A stretch of DNA of 21,591 nt from an uncultured Oscillospiraceae bacterium (GCA_910588045.1 CAJUPS010000060.1:1-21591); one strand, 5' to 3'. Counted from the stretch's first letter, positions 15,811-21,591 are shown. Program-made: numbers and translations. The notes: generated by a model from the sequence alone, not told the origin.

Positions 15811-16251
15811 TTATCCCGCCAGGATCTCGAACCGGATGACGCCCTCCAGACCGGCGGCCCGGGCGATCAATTCCTCCAGGCTGATCTCCATGTCGCTGGT
15901 CTCTGCGGAGATCGTCACGGCGGCGCACCCGTTGGTGGGAATCGATTGGTTAATGGTAAGAATATTCGCACCGCTCCCGGCAAAAATAGAGAGTACATTG
16001 CTCAGAACGCCGGGATTGTCCTTCAGCATGGCGTAAAACGTGATAATATGCCCCGTCTTCATGTCGTTGAAGGGCTGTACGGAGTCCTTGTATTTGTAAA
16101 ATGCGCTGCGGCTGATGCCGACCAGCCGCGTGGCCTCCCCCACGGTGTCCGCCTCGCCGGTCTGCATCATCCGCTTGGCCTCCGCCACCTTGACGAAAAT
16201 TTCAGGCAGCGCCGAGGCGGCAACAATATAATATTTGGTCTGCATCCCCAT
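15811..16251 (-). CDS. PheB/UPF0735-type ACT-domain protein
   Basis: A 146-residue protein of the UPF0735 / PheB family. An N-terminal region with a short helix-turn-helix-like stretch (GEATRLVGISRSAFYKYKD, 39-57) is followed by a C-terminal ACT domain (IITFYAMLKDNPGVLSNVLS, about 70-140) that normally binds an amino acid. AAGGGGG lies about 7 bases before the ATG. As first gene of the ACT-hom-lysC operon it probably senses an amino acid of this pathway or regulates its enzymes (inference from context). Confidence 0.88.
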   Translation of the reverse strand: MGMQTKYYIVAASALPEIFVKVAEAKRMMQTGEADTVGEATRLVGISRSAFYKYKDSVQPFNDMKTGHIITFYAMLKDNPGVLSNVLSIFAGSGANILTINQSIPTNGCAAVTISAETSDMEISLEELIARAAGLEGVIRFEILAG

Positions 16252-16291
16252 GGTGTATCCCCCTTGTGGTCATACGTCCTCGAATGATGCT

Positions 16292-16320
16292 AGTGTAACA
16301 CGGCCCCGCCCCTTTTACAA
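16292..16320 (-). promoter_or_regulatory. Promoter of the ACT-hom-lysC operon
   Basis: On the minus strand, TTGTAA (16315-16320), a 17-base spacer and TACACT (16292-16297) form a good sigma-A promoter, 40 bases before the ACT gene start. I see no T-box or lysine riboswitch in the short leader. Confidence 0.65.
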
Positions 16321-16390
16321 CCCAAAATCTGAGGGAATATTCCACAATCTTTCCTGCCGGGCAGGAGGAAAAGAGGTACAGATTGTCTAT

Positions 16391-17455
16391 ATGTCGCAAC
16401 TAAGTGTCTTTTTACAAAAGACAATCACCTCTCTGCTCTGGATTGGCGGAGCGGTGGTTTTCTTCAAGTGGCTGCTGGCGCCGCTGCTGCCCTTCCTGCT
16501 GGCGCTGGCCCTGAGCTCCATGCTGGAACCGGCGGTACAGCGGCTGCGGCGGAGGATGAAGGTCAAGCGGTCCTTTGCGGCCGGACTGGTGACGACGGCG
16601 CTGCTGCTGGTGGCGGGCGGCGGCGTGGCCGTTTTGCTGGCACAGCTGACCATGGAGCTGCGCCAGTGGTCCCAGCGGCTGCCCGAGCTGGTGGAGGGCT
16701 TCCCGGCGGTCTGGAACCGGATGCTGGACCGGATCGAGCTCTGGTACGTCGCCAGCCCGGCGTTTCTTCGCTCGGCTCTGGACCTTCTGGCCGGGCAGCT
16801 GATGGAGGAGGGCCCGGGACTGGCGGGAGCGGCGGGGGCGTGGCTGATGGGCGCGGCGTCGTCGCTGCTCTCGGCCCTGCCGGATGTGGGGCTATTCCTG
16901 GTGACCACGGTGCTGGCGGTGTACTTTACCAGTCTGCGCTATCCGGACATCCTGGCCTTTCTGAAGCGGCAGCTCCCGGAGGCGTGGCAGGCGAAGTGCC
17001 GGAATGCGGCCCAGTGTTTCCGCTCCACCATCCTCAAGTGGATGCGGGCGGAGCTGCTGCTGATTCTGGCCACTTTTGCCATTCTGCTGGGGGGATTTTT
17101 GTGGATGCGGCTGGACTATGCCCTCCTGGCGGCGGTGTTTATTGCGCTGGTGGACGCGCTGCCGGTGTTGGGGACGGGGACGGTGCTCTGCCCCTGGGCG
17201 CTGGGGTGCTTCCTGACGGGGAGCGCGGAGCGGGGGCTGGCCCTGCTGGCCCTGTACGCCGTGGGACTGATCGTGCACAGCCTGTTGGAGCCCCGCCTGC
17301 TGGCGGGACAGGCGGACTTGCCGCCCATCACCGCCCTGCTGGCCATGTATCTGGGATTTCAATTCCTGGGCGTGGGCGGGATGGTCCTGCTGCCCATCGT
17401 CCTGCTGCTGCTCAAGCAGTTCCAGGACGCCGGGGTGATCCACCTGTGGAAATGA
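16391..17455 (+). CDS. ytvI: AI-2E family / sporulation membrane protein YtvI-like
   Basis: A 354-residue multi-pass membrane protein of the AI-2E transporter family (PF01594). Sporulation protein YtvI is the usual member of this length in clostridia. Two N-terminal helices (12-45) and a third (about 61-85) precede a soluble helical stretch (about 88-165). A cluster of four or five C-terminal helices follows, with the signatures ALVDALPVLGTG and HSLLEPRLLAGQADLPPITA. The ATG at 16391 is the natural family start, but the nearest ribosome-like GAGG is 14 bases away, so initiation is probably weak. It is divergent from the ACT operon. The YtvI name is a family-level guess; a different AI-2E paralogue is possible. 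Confidence 0.75.
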   Translation: MSQLSVFLQKTITSLLWIGGAVVFFKWLLAPLLPFLLALALSSMLEPAVQRLRRRMKVKRSFAAGLVTTALLLVAGGGVAVLLAQLTMELRQWSQRLPELVEGFPAVWNRMLDRIELWYVASPAFLRSALDLLAGQLMEEGPGLAGAAGAWLMGAASSLLSALPDVGLFLVTTVLAVYFTSLRYPDILAFLKRQLPEAWQAKCRNAAQCFRSTILKWMRAELLLILATFAILLGGFLWMRLDYALLAAVFIALVDALPVLGTGTVLCPWALGCFLTGSAERGLALLALYAVGLIVHSLLEPRLLAGQADLPPITALLAMYLGFQFLGVGGMVLLPIVLLLLKQFQDAGVIHLWK

Positions 17456-17531
17456 GAGATCTGAATTTTTGGAAAAATTATTCCGGAAAGGTTGCACAAC
17501 CCCATACAACTTTTCCCCCTTTTGTGTGAAA

Positions 17532-17560
17532 CTTATAGCAATATTCAAAATTGCTGACAA
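17532..17560 (-). promoter_or_regulatory. Leftward promoter at the left end of the MITE-like element
   Basis: On the minus strand, TTGTCA (17555-17560), a 17-base spacer and TATAAG (17532-17537), with TGC just before the -10. It would transcribe antisense into the 3' end of the YtvI-like gene. Confidence 0.4.
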
Positions 17561-17674
17561 CACCCACTGTAGGGGCGCACAGTGTGCGCCCGTTTTTACC
17601 GGAAGCTGCGTGGTATTGTGTGGGCGCACAATGTGCGCCCCTACAGGTTGTTACGAATTTTGAAGGTTGCTATA
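17534..17674. mobile_element. Palindromic MITE-like element
   Basis: The ends (17534-17541, TATAGCAA; 17667-17674, TTGCTATA) begin imperfect terminal inverted repeats of about 35-40 bases. The inner 26 bases (17567-17592 and 17621-17646) match in 24 positions, and each inner arm is itself a palindrome built on GGGCGCACA/TGTGCGCCC. No coding frame lies within. The TA at each edge would fit insertion at TA, but is also part of the repeat. Each end carries an outward-facing promoter. The GGGCGCACA-type palindrome resembles repeats dispersed in many clostridial genomes (from memory, not searched). Confidence 0.6.
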
Positions 17675-17676
17675 GA
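17648..17676 (+). promoter_or_regulatory. Promoter of the recombinase gene
   Basis: TTGTTA (17648-17653), a 17-base spacer and TATAGA (17671-17676), with the extended -10 TGC at 17668-17670. It lies within the right end of the MITE-like element and 27 bases before the ATG, so the element seems to provide the promoter. Confidence 0.6.
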
Positions 17677-17702
17677 AGGAACACAAAAGGGGGATTCTTT
17701 TT

Positions 17703-18533
17703 ATGACTATTATTGCTAATCAGATTCAGAAATTCATCACCCACCTGGAGAGCGAGGGACGAAGCACTGGAACCGTTGAAAAGTATCAGCGGGATGTCCG
17801 CGCGTTTGCCGCCTGGCTGGGTGACCTGGAGTTGGAGGAGGCGTCCGGCTGGCGGGAGTATTTGCTGGAACGGGGGTATGCACCGGTGACAGTCAATTCT
17901 ATGCTCTCGGCGGTCAACCGGTTTCTCAGGTTCCTGGGGCGGGAGGACCGCAAAATCAAGTTCCTCCGCGTCCAGCGGAAGGCGTTCCGGGAGGAGAGCC
18001 GGGAGTTGACGAAGGCGGAGTATCAGCGGCTCTTGGACGCCGCCCGGGAGACGGGCCAGGAGCGGTTGGAACTTTTGATGGAGACCATCTGCGCCACTGG
18101 AATCCGGGTTTCAGAAGTCCGCTATATTACGGTAGAAGCTGCGAACCGGACGGAGACGGACATCCGTCTCAAGGGCAAAATCCGTTCCATCCTAATCCCC
18201 AACAAACTCCGCCGAAAGCTGCTCAAGTACGCCAAGAAAAACAAAATCGCCTCCGGAGAGATTTTTCTCACCGGAAGCGGAAAACGGATGTCTCGCGGTC
18301 AGATTTGGCGCGAGATGAAAGCCATCTGCAAAAAGGCAGGGGTGGAGGAAAGCAAAGTCTTCCCCCATAACCTTCGCCACCTGTTTGCTACAACCTTCTA
18401 TAAAGTCTGCAAGGACATCGTGAAGCTGGCGGACGTTTTGGGGCACTCCTCCATCAACACCACCCGGATTTATCTGATGACCTCCGGTGCCGAACATGCG
18501 CGGCAACTGGAAAAGTTGGGGCTGGTCACGTGA
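17703..18533 (+). CDS. Tyrosine recombinase (probable DNA invertase of the adjacent switch)
   Basis: A 276-residue phage-integrase-family recombinase. The N-terminal SAM-like core-binding domain (1-90) is followed by the catalytic domain. All catalytic residues are visible: Arg135 (ATGIRVSE), Lys158 or Lys160 (LKGK), His222 and Arg225 (PHNLRHLFA), His248 (GHSS) and the nucleophile Tyr257 (TTRIYLMT). It lacks the arm-binding domain of large integrases, so it is the XerC/D- or FimB-like short type that flips or resolves short sites. AAGGGGG lies 9 bases before the ATG. The gene ends 9 bases before a perfect 24-base inverted repeat bounding a promoter segment, which is its most likely substrate. 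Unlike Xer proteins it is not in a housekeeping context. No excisionase or phage genes are nearby. Confidence 0.93.
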   Translation: MTIIANQIQKFITHLESEGRSTGTVEKYQRDVRAFAAWLGDLELEEASGWREYLLERGYAPVTVNSMLSAVNRFLRFLGREDRKIKFLRVQRKAFREESRELTKAEYQRLLDAARETGQERLELLMETICATGIRVSEVRYITVEAANRTETDIRLKGKIRSILIPNKLRRKLLKYAKKNKIASGEIFLTGSGKRMSRGQIWREMKAICKKAGVEESKVFPHNLRHLFATTFYKVCKDIVKLADVLGHSSINTTRIYLMTSGAEHARQLEKLGLVT

Positions 18534-18542
18534 CTTTCGTCA

Positions 18543-18566
18543 TGTTGACAAAATTTTTATTTTGTC
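18543..18566 (+). repeat. Left inverted repeat of the invertible segment (IRL)
   Basis: 24 bases beginning TGTTGACAAAAT and ending ATTTTGTC, matching 18767-18790 exactly in inverted orientation. Within it, GACAAAAT and ATTTTGTC form 8-base arms around TTTT, the usual shape of a tyrosine-recombinase core site. Confidence 0.92.
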
Positions 18567-18593
18567 GCATTTCTACATAGTTAGCTTTCCCTC

Positions 18594-18602
18594 ATTATAG
18601 CA
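18594..18602 (-). promoter_or_regulatory. Invertible extended -10 promoter, now pointing left
   Basis: On the minus strand TGC is followed by TATAAT (18594-18599), a perfect extended -10. The region 17 bases upstream is only T-rich (CTTTCT), which extended -10 promoters tolerate. Transcription would start near 18587 and run through IRL antisense into the recombinase gene. Confidence 0.65.
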
Positions 18603-18651
18603 TAGATTTCCAAAAAAGAAAGACGGTTTTCCCAAAATCAGCGGTTTAACG

Positions 18652-18723
18652 AAAAAAGGACATGAAAATCCAAGGACTGTGAAAAAGCATTTTGCGCAGT
18701 CCTTACTTTTCATGCCCTTTTTT
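18652..18723. terminator. Bidirectional terminator inside the invertible segment
   Basis: A nested stem pairs 18652-18659 with 18716-18723, 18661-18668 with 18707-18714 and 18672-18679 with 18697-18704, with small internal bulges. One edge is an A run and the other a T run, so it should stop transcripts from both sides in either orientation. Confidence 0.85.
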
Positions 18724-18766
18724 GCTTTTCTTTGGGGCTTAGTTGCCTAAAAGCGTGCAACCAAAG

Positions 18767-18790
18767 GACAAAATAAAAATTTTGTCAACA
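18767..18790 (-). repeat. Right inverted repeat of the invertible segment (IRR)
   Basis: Exact reverse complement of 18543-18566 over 24 bases, with no match beyond apart from isolated bases. The repeat therefore has defined edges, as expected for a recombination site rather than a random AT-rich match. Confidence 0.92.
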
Positions 18791-18904
18791 AGTGTATACT
18801 CCTGTTTCCGCCACACCCTCGGGGCGGGTCAGGTGGTGTATATGTCCAAACGGAGTTCGACTATAAAATGTTGGAAGGAGGATGCACCCCAAAATCAATC
18901 ACCT
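18791..18904 (+). promoter_or_regulatory. Constant 5' leader between the switch and the riboswitches
   Basis: About 110 non-coding bases. A TATACT at 18795-18800 has no -35, because the required position falls inside IRR on an A-rich run. CACACC near 18812 could pair loosely with GGTGGTG near 18832. A GGAAGGAGG at 18873-18881 looks like a ribosome site, but the frame behind it runs through the aptamers and resembles nothing. Confidence 0.4.
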
Positions 18905-18987
18905 ACGCAAATCCCCTCGGCAAACCATTGGAAACAGTGGGACGCAAAGCCAGGTGCGTCGGGGAAACCCACGCTCGACCGGTTGCA
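18905..18987 (+). promoter_or_regulatory. Class I cyclic di-GMP riboswitch (GEMM-I), first of a tandem pair
   Basis: The GEMM-I core is plain: GGCAAACC (18919-18926), a P2 stem 18925-18930 with 18935-18940 capped by a GAAA tetraloop, then GACGCAAAGCC (18941-18951). A P3 hairpin is centred on GGGGAAACCC (18961-18970), and the closing GGTTGC is at 18981-18986. The G of GCAAAC (18920) and the C of GGTTGC (18986) correspond to the ligand-contacting G20 and C92 of the Vibrio cholerae Vc2 aptamer. That favours c-di-GMP over the cGAMP-binding G20A variant. Confidence 0.85.
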
Positions 18988-19067
18988 TGGCAAATTGCGG
19001 GAAACCGCAAGACGCAAAACCAGAGGCTGTGGGGCCCCTCGGGCTCTATGCTCGTTCGGTTACCGGA
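18988..19067 (+). promoter_or_regulatory. Class I cyclic di-GMP riboswitch (GEMM-I), second of a tandem pair
   Basis: GGCAAA (18989-18994) is followed by a P2 stem 18995-19000 with 19005-19010 and a GAAA tetraloop, then GACGCAAAACC (19011-19021). A P3 region with AGAG/CTCT pairing and the closing GGTTACCGG (19058-19066) complete the aptamer. The equivalents of G20 (18990) and C92 (19063) are kept. It follows the first aptamer with essentially no spacer and ends about 40 bases before the start codon. Confidence 0.82.
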
Positions 19068-19070
19068 CTC

Positions 19071-19100
19071 CCTTTGCGTCCGAATAATGCAAAGAAAGGA
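19071..19100 (+). promoter_or_regulatory. Possible expression platform around the ribosome site
   Basis: CTTTGC (19072-19077) can pair with GCAAAG (19089-19094), or, in another register, CCTTT (19071-19075) with AAAGG of the ribosome site (19095-19099). No terminator-like stem with a T run lies between the aptamers and the gene, so control of translation by exposing or hiding AAAGGA is the simpler guess. Confidence 0.35.
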
Positions 19101-19108
19101 TACAAACT

Positions 19109-21514
19109 ATGAAAAAACGCATTTTTTCTCGGGTTTTAGCCCTCGTGATGGCGCTGTCGCTGCTGTCTGCAACGGCGCTCGCAGATGTCTCGTTTGACCA
19201 AATGCAGAGTGTTATTGATGGCACAGATGCTGGCACCCAAATCGAAAACACCGATAACTATGGCCATTTCTGGCAAGGGACCGAAGGAGAGGGTTTCTGG
19301 GGCGTTGAATCTTCTAAAGGGGACAATAGTCTCGACATCACCCTCAACACGGATGTTACCCACACAGAGAGTGACGAGAATAGCACCATTACTGTTGGTG
19401 AGGATCAGAACGTCAACCTTGATCTGAATGACAACAACATCACCGGCGACGGTGAGCACGATGTCATCGACGTTAAGGGCAATCTGACCATCACAGGCGC
19501 GGATAGCGACACTCCCGAGGATGGCACCCACAACACCATCAGCGGCGGTGCAACCGGCATTGATGTCGGGAGCGGCGGCAGTCTGGCCCTGGACGGTGTG
19601 ACGATCACCGGAAACGAGGTTGGTGTGGCCCTTGCGCCCGAATCTTTCGTGACCTTTATTGGTAACATGAATGTGGTCAACAGCAACACCAAGGAGAACA
19701 TTTCCGGGACTGGCAAGGTGACGTTCAAGCTGGATAACAAGGAGTACAAGGTGGATGCCAAGACGGCGGAGACTTTGCTGGCGGATAAGGACAGCGTTGC
19801 CGCACATGGAAATAATTGGATTTTGGCTAAGAACAGTGAAGGAACCTATTCCGTTGTCTACACCGGGAGCGGAGAGCTGACATCAGCGAACGTTAAGAAT
19901 GTTTTGAATGAGGCGAAGGGCGGCGAAAACCACAGCGTTACAGAGTTTGTCGTCTCTGAGAATGTTACCAGCATTGGTAATTTCGCTTTCGATGGCTGTG
20001 AAAACCTTACGAGCATTGTTTTTCCCGAAAATTCCCAGTGTACCACGTTTAATGAACGTTCTTTCAGAGGCTGCTCTCATTTGACCTCTATCGACATTCC
20101 CAAGACTGTAACCGCTATTGGGTATCAGGCATTTATGGGATGTAAACAGCTTACCAATAATCTTAATTTACCCGAGGGTTTAACAACTCTTGGAGCAGAG
20201 GCATTTAGTGGCTGTACAGAGCTGAAAGGCGATGTCATCATTCCTGCTGGTGTAAAAGCAATTAACTATAACACATTCAAAGGCTGTAAGGGCCTTGGGA
20301 GCATTTCCTTCCATAAAGATTCCCAATGTACCAGTATTGGTAGCGATGCTTTCTGGGAGTGTACTGGCCTGAAAGGTGAGATCGTAATTCCCGCCAGTGT
20401 TAAAACCATCGGCCAGCGTGCATTCAACAACTGCGAAAACGTAACATCCATCAAATTTGCTGACGGTAGCCAGCTTAAAACCATTGATGTAACCGCTTTT
20501 GCGCGGTGCTGGAATCTGCATAGCATGATTTTGCCAGAGGGCTTGGAAAAGGTTGGTATATATGGCACCCTCAGCACTTTGACTTCGGTTGTATTTCCTT
20601 CTACCCTTAAAAACGTGGGAAGTGACGCATTTTTGGCAGGCAAAATCAAGAGCGCCATTCTGTATGCCACTGAAGACATGACAGAGGAAAACATCAAAAC
20701 ATCTGTAGAGGCTATTCAGACTTCGCTAAAGGAAATTGCCAACGTGTATGTTGTCAATAGTAATGAGAACCTGTCCTTCTACCGCGGCAACGTCATTGCT
20801 GACTTCGGCCACTACAGCGCGGACAATGATGTCAACCGTAACGACGGCAGTGTCGCTCTGACCAACGTCAGCGGCACAATCAACGCCGGTGAGCAGACAA
20901 TCACCCTTCCCAATGCTGCGGGGATTACTGCATCTATCGGCACCGATGGCAACATTACCGTCAACGTTCCCGGCGCCATCACCGTAGGCGAGGAAGTGTA
21001 TCCCTATGGCGCACGCATTGACATCCTTCCCGATGGCGAGATTGAAGTTACTGCTAATCCCGAGCCGCCAGTCGAGGAAGAGCCTGCTGGCATTGTCATC
21101 ACCCCCGACTTCTCCTTTGATGCAGCAGGCACCGACAGCGGCACCACCATTGAGGACGAGGCCGTGCCTCTGGCCGGTCTGGTGACCCTGGCCCAGCTGC
21201 TGGACGCTCTGCACGAGCATGAGGGCATTGAGGACGTGGAGCTCCCCGAGGACTTCCAGTGGGCTGACCACGAGTACGCCCAGGCCATCTATTGGGGTCT
21301 GGAGGAAGCTCTGGTAGTTGATACCGAGGATGATCCCCTTGACCCCGACGAAATCATCACCGTGGCGATTCTCCGCGAGGTCATGACCAACTATGCCGCG
21401 TACCTTGATACCACCTTTGATGTGGTCATCGAGGGCGAGGACGACATGATCGTCATGAACTGTGACGAGATTCTGGCCGAGTTCTATGCTTCCCTGGAGG
21501 ACAAGGCCGCGTAA
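19109..21514 (+). CDS. Secreted BspA-type leucine-rich-repeat surface protein
   Basis: An 801-residue exported protein. A signal peptide (1-25: MKKR, a hydrophobic core, ALA before Asp26) is followed by a region of about 120-175 with beta-helix-like repeats (ITGADS, GTHNTISGGATGIDVGSGGS). About 278-517 holds BspA / LRR_5 repeats of the form IGxxAFxGCxxLxxxxIP, about nine units. A PEPPVEEEPAG linker near 650 leads to an acidic C-terminus (about 690-794) with a degenerate S-layer-homology pattern (LVTLAQLLDAL, HEYAQAIYWGLEEALVV, DPDEIITVAILREVMTNYA) that may bind the wall. There is no LPxTG motif. AAAGGA lies 8 bases before the ATG. Base composition is more AT-rich than the housekeeping genes, suggesting acquisition. 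It lies downstream of the invertible promoter and two c-di-GMP aptamers. A role in adhesion is inferred from family and control. Confidence 0.88.
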   Translation: MKKRIFSRVLALVMALSLLSATALADVSFDQMQSVIDGTDAGTQIENTDNYGHFWQGTEGEGFWGVESSKGDNSLDITLNTDVTHTESDENSTITVGEDQNVNLDLNDNNITGDGEHDVIDVKGNLTITGADSDTPEDGTHNTISGGATGIDVGSGGSLALDGVTITGNEVGVALAPESFVTFIGNMNVVNSNTKENISGTGKVTFKLDNKEYKVDAKTAETLLADKDSVAAHGNNWILAKNSEGTYSVVYTGSGELTSANVKNVLNEAKGGENHSVTEFVVSENVTSIGNFAFDGCENLTSIVFPENSQCTTFNERSFRGCSHLTSIDIPKTVTAIGYQAFMGCKQLTNNLNLPEGLTTLGAEAFSGCTELKGDVIIPAGVKAINYNTFKGCKGLGSISFHKDSQCTSIGSDAFWECTGLKGEIVIPASVKTIGQRAFNNCENVTSIKFADGSQLKTIDVTAFARCWNLHSMILPEGLEKVGIYGTLSTLTSVVFPSTLKNVGSDAFLAGKIKSAILYATEDMTEENIKTSVEAIQTSLKEIANVYVVNSNENLSFYRGNVIADFGHYSADNDVNRNDGSVALTNVSGTINAGEQTITLPNAAGITASIGTDGNITVNVPGAITVGEEVYPYGARIDILPDGEIEVTANPEPPVEEEPAGIVITPDFSFDAAGTDSGTTIEDEAVPLAGLVTLAQLLDALHEHEGIEDVELPEDFQWADHEYAQAIYWGLEEALVVDTEDDPLDPDEIITVAILREVMTNYAAYLDTTFDVVIEGEDDMIVMNCDEILAEFYASLEDKAA

Positions 21515-21548
21515 ACCACCCTGACCCGAGAAAAAGCAAGCAACCCAA

Positions 21549-21576
21549 GGCCCCCGGCGCATACGCGCCGGGGGCC
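21549..21576 (+). terminator. Terminator of the surface-protein gene
   Basis: A perfect 12-base GC-rich stem (21549-21560 with 21565-21576) with an ATAC loop, 34 bases after the stop codon. It is followed by AAAACTTTTCT, a weak T tract. Confidence 0.7.
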
Positions 21577-21591
21577 AAAACTTTTCTAAAA

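Larger units (their letters stand above)
18567..18766. other. 200-base invertible promoter segment (inverton), OFF orientation
   Basis: The segment is bounded by perfect 24-base inverted repeats and lies beside a tyrosine recombinase gene. It has no credible coding frame. It contains one extended -10 promoter reading left (18594-18602) and one bidirectional terminator (18652-18723). After inversion the promoter -10 would lie at 18734-18739 and read right, through the right repeat, into the leader of the leucine-rich-repeat gene, with the terminator insulating it from the recombinase gene. As sequenced, that gene has no clear promoter, hence the OFF call (inference). Confidence 0.85.

Noticed and set aside
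17534..17674. Second invertible switch upstream of the recombinase
   Set aside because: The inverted ends are imperfect and share no motif with the 24-base switch repeats; the inner arms are self-palindromic, which fits a MITE-like repeat better.
17703..18533. XerC/XerD or prophage integrase
   Set aside because: No phage genes, tRNA attachment site or housekeeping context are nearby, and a perfect inverted-repeat pair lies 9 bases away. A role as Xer-like enzyme elsewhere cannot be fully excluded.
18795..18800. TATACT as a constitutive promoter of the surface protein
   Set aside because: The -35 position falls in an A-rich run of the right inverted repeat with no match, and the TG lies directly against the hexamer rather than one base away.
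18743..19087. Small proteins that could be read from the leader before the surface-protein gene
   Set aside because: The frames run through the right inverted repeat and both aptamers. RNA structure conservation explains the sequence far better than coding.

Overview
The window looks like a chromosomal segment of a high-GC, spore-forming gut clostridium, probably Oscillospiraceae (Flavonifractor, Lawsonibacter or Intestinimonas-like). This is inferred from gene content (YtvI-type sporulation protein, UPF0371/DUF1846 protein, dnaG-rpoD pair, PheB-type ACT protein), strong GGAGG ribosome sites and GC-rich codon use. No marker gene fixes the genus.

Layout. Positions 1-513 hold no convincing gene. 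Then come a lysophospholipase-like hydrolase (514-1446, +) and a convergent CmpB-type membrane protein (1407-1970, -). A rightward housekeeping run follows: family 4 uracil-DNA glycosylase, DUF1846 protein, histidine phosphatase, nicotinamidase-like hydrolase and Tex (2050-7452). It ends at a long hairpin shared with a compact, convergent phosphopantetheinyl transferase. dnaG and rpoD (8174-11250, +) overlap by 4 bases. Positions 11251-11700 are a gene-free cluster of palindromes, including a 34-base palindrome present twice. A DUF2493 gene (-) and a small ribbon-helix-helix regulator (+) are divergent from overlapping promoters. A leftward block then carries an AraC/GyrI-type regulator and a separate aspartate-pathway operon: ACT protein, hom, and lysC with an internal start for a beta subunit. 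A YtvI/AI-2E-type membrane protein (16391-17455, +) closes the core part.

The most interesting part is 17534-21576. A tyrosine recombinase gene (17703-18533) lies beside a 200-base segment (18567-18766) bounded by perfect 24-base inverted repeats. The segment carries one extended -10 promoter pointing left and one strong bidirectional terminator. This is the layout of a phase-variable invertible promoter, caught here in the orientation that should leave the right-hand gene OFF. To the right are two tandem class I cyclic di-GMP riboswitch aptamers and then an 801-residue secreted protein with BspA-type leucine-rich repeats and a degenerate S-layer-homology-like C-terminus. The recombinase promoter appears to come from the end of a small palindromic (MITE-like) element just upstream.

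Working model (inference): the recombinase flips the promoter, giving heritable ON/OFF states. In ON cells the long leader passes through two c-di-GMP sensors, so surface-protein output depends both on DNA orientation and on a second messenger tied to sessile or motile lifestyle.
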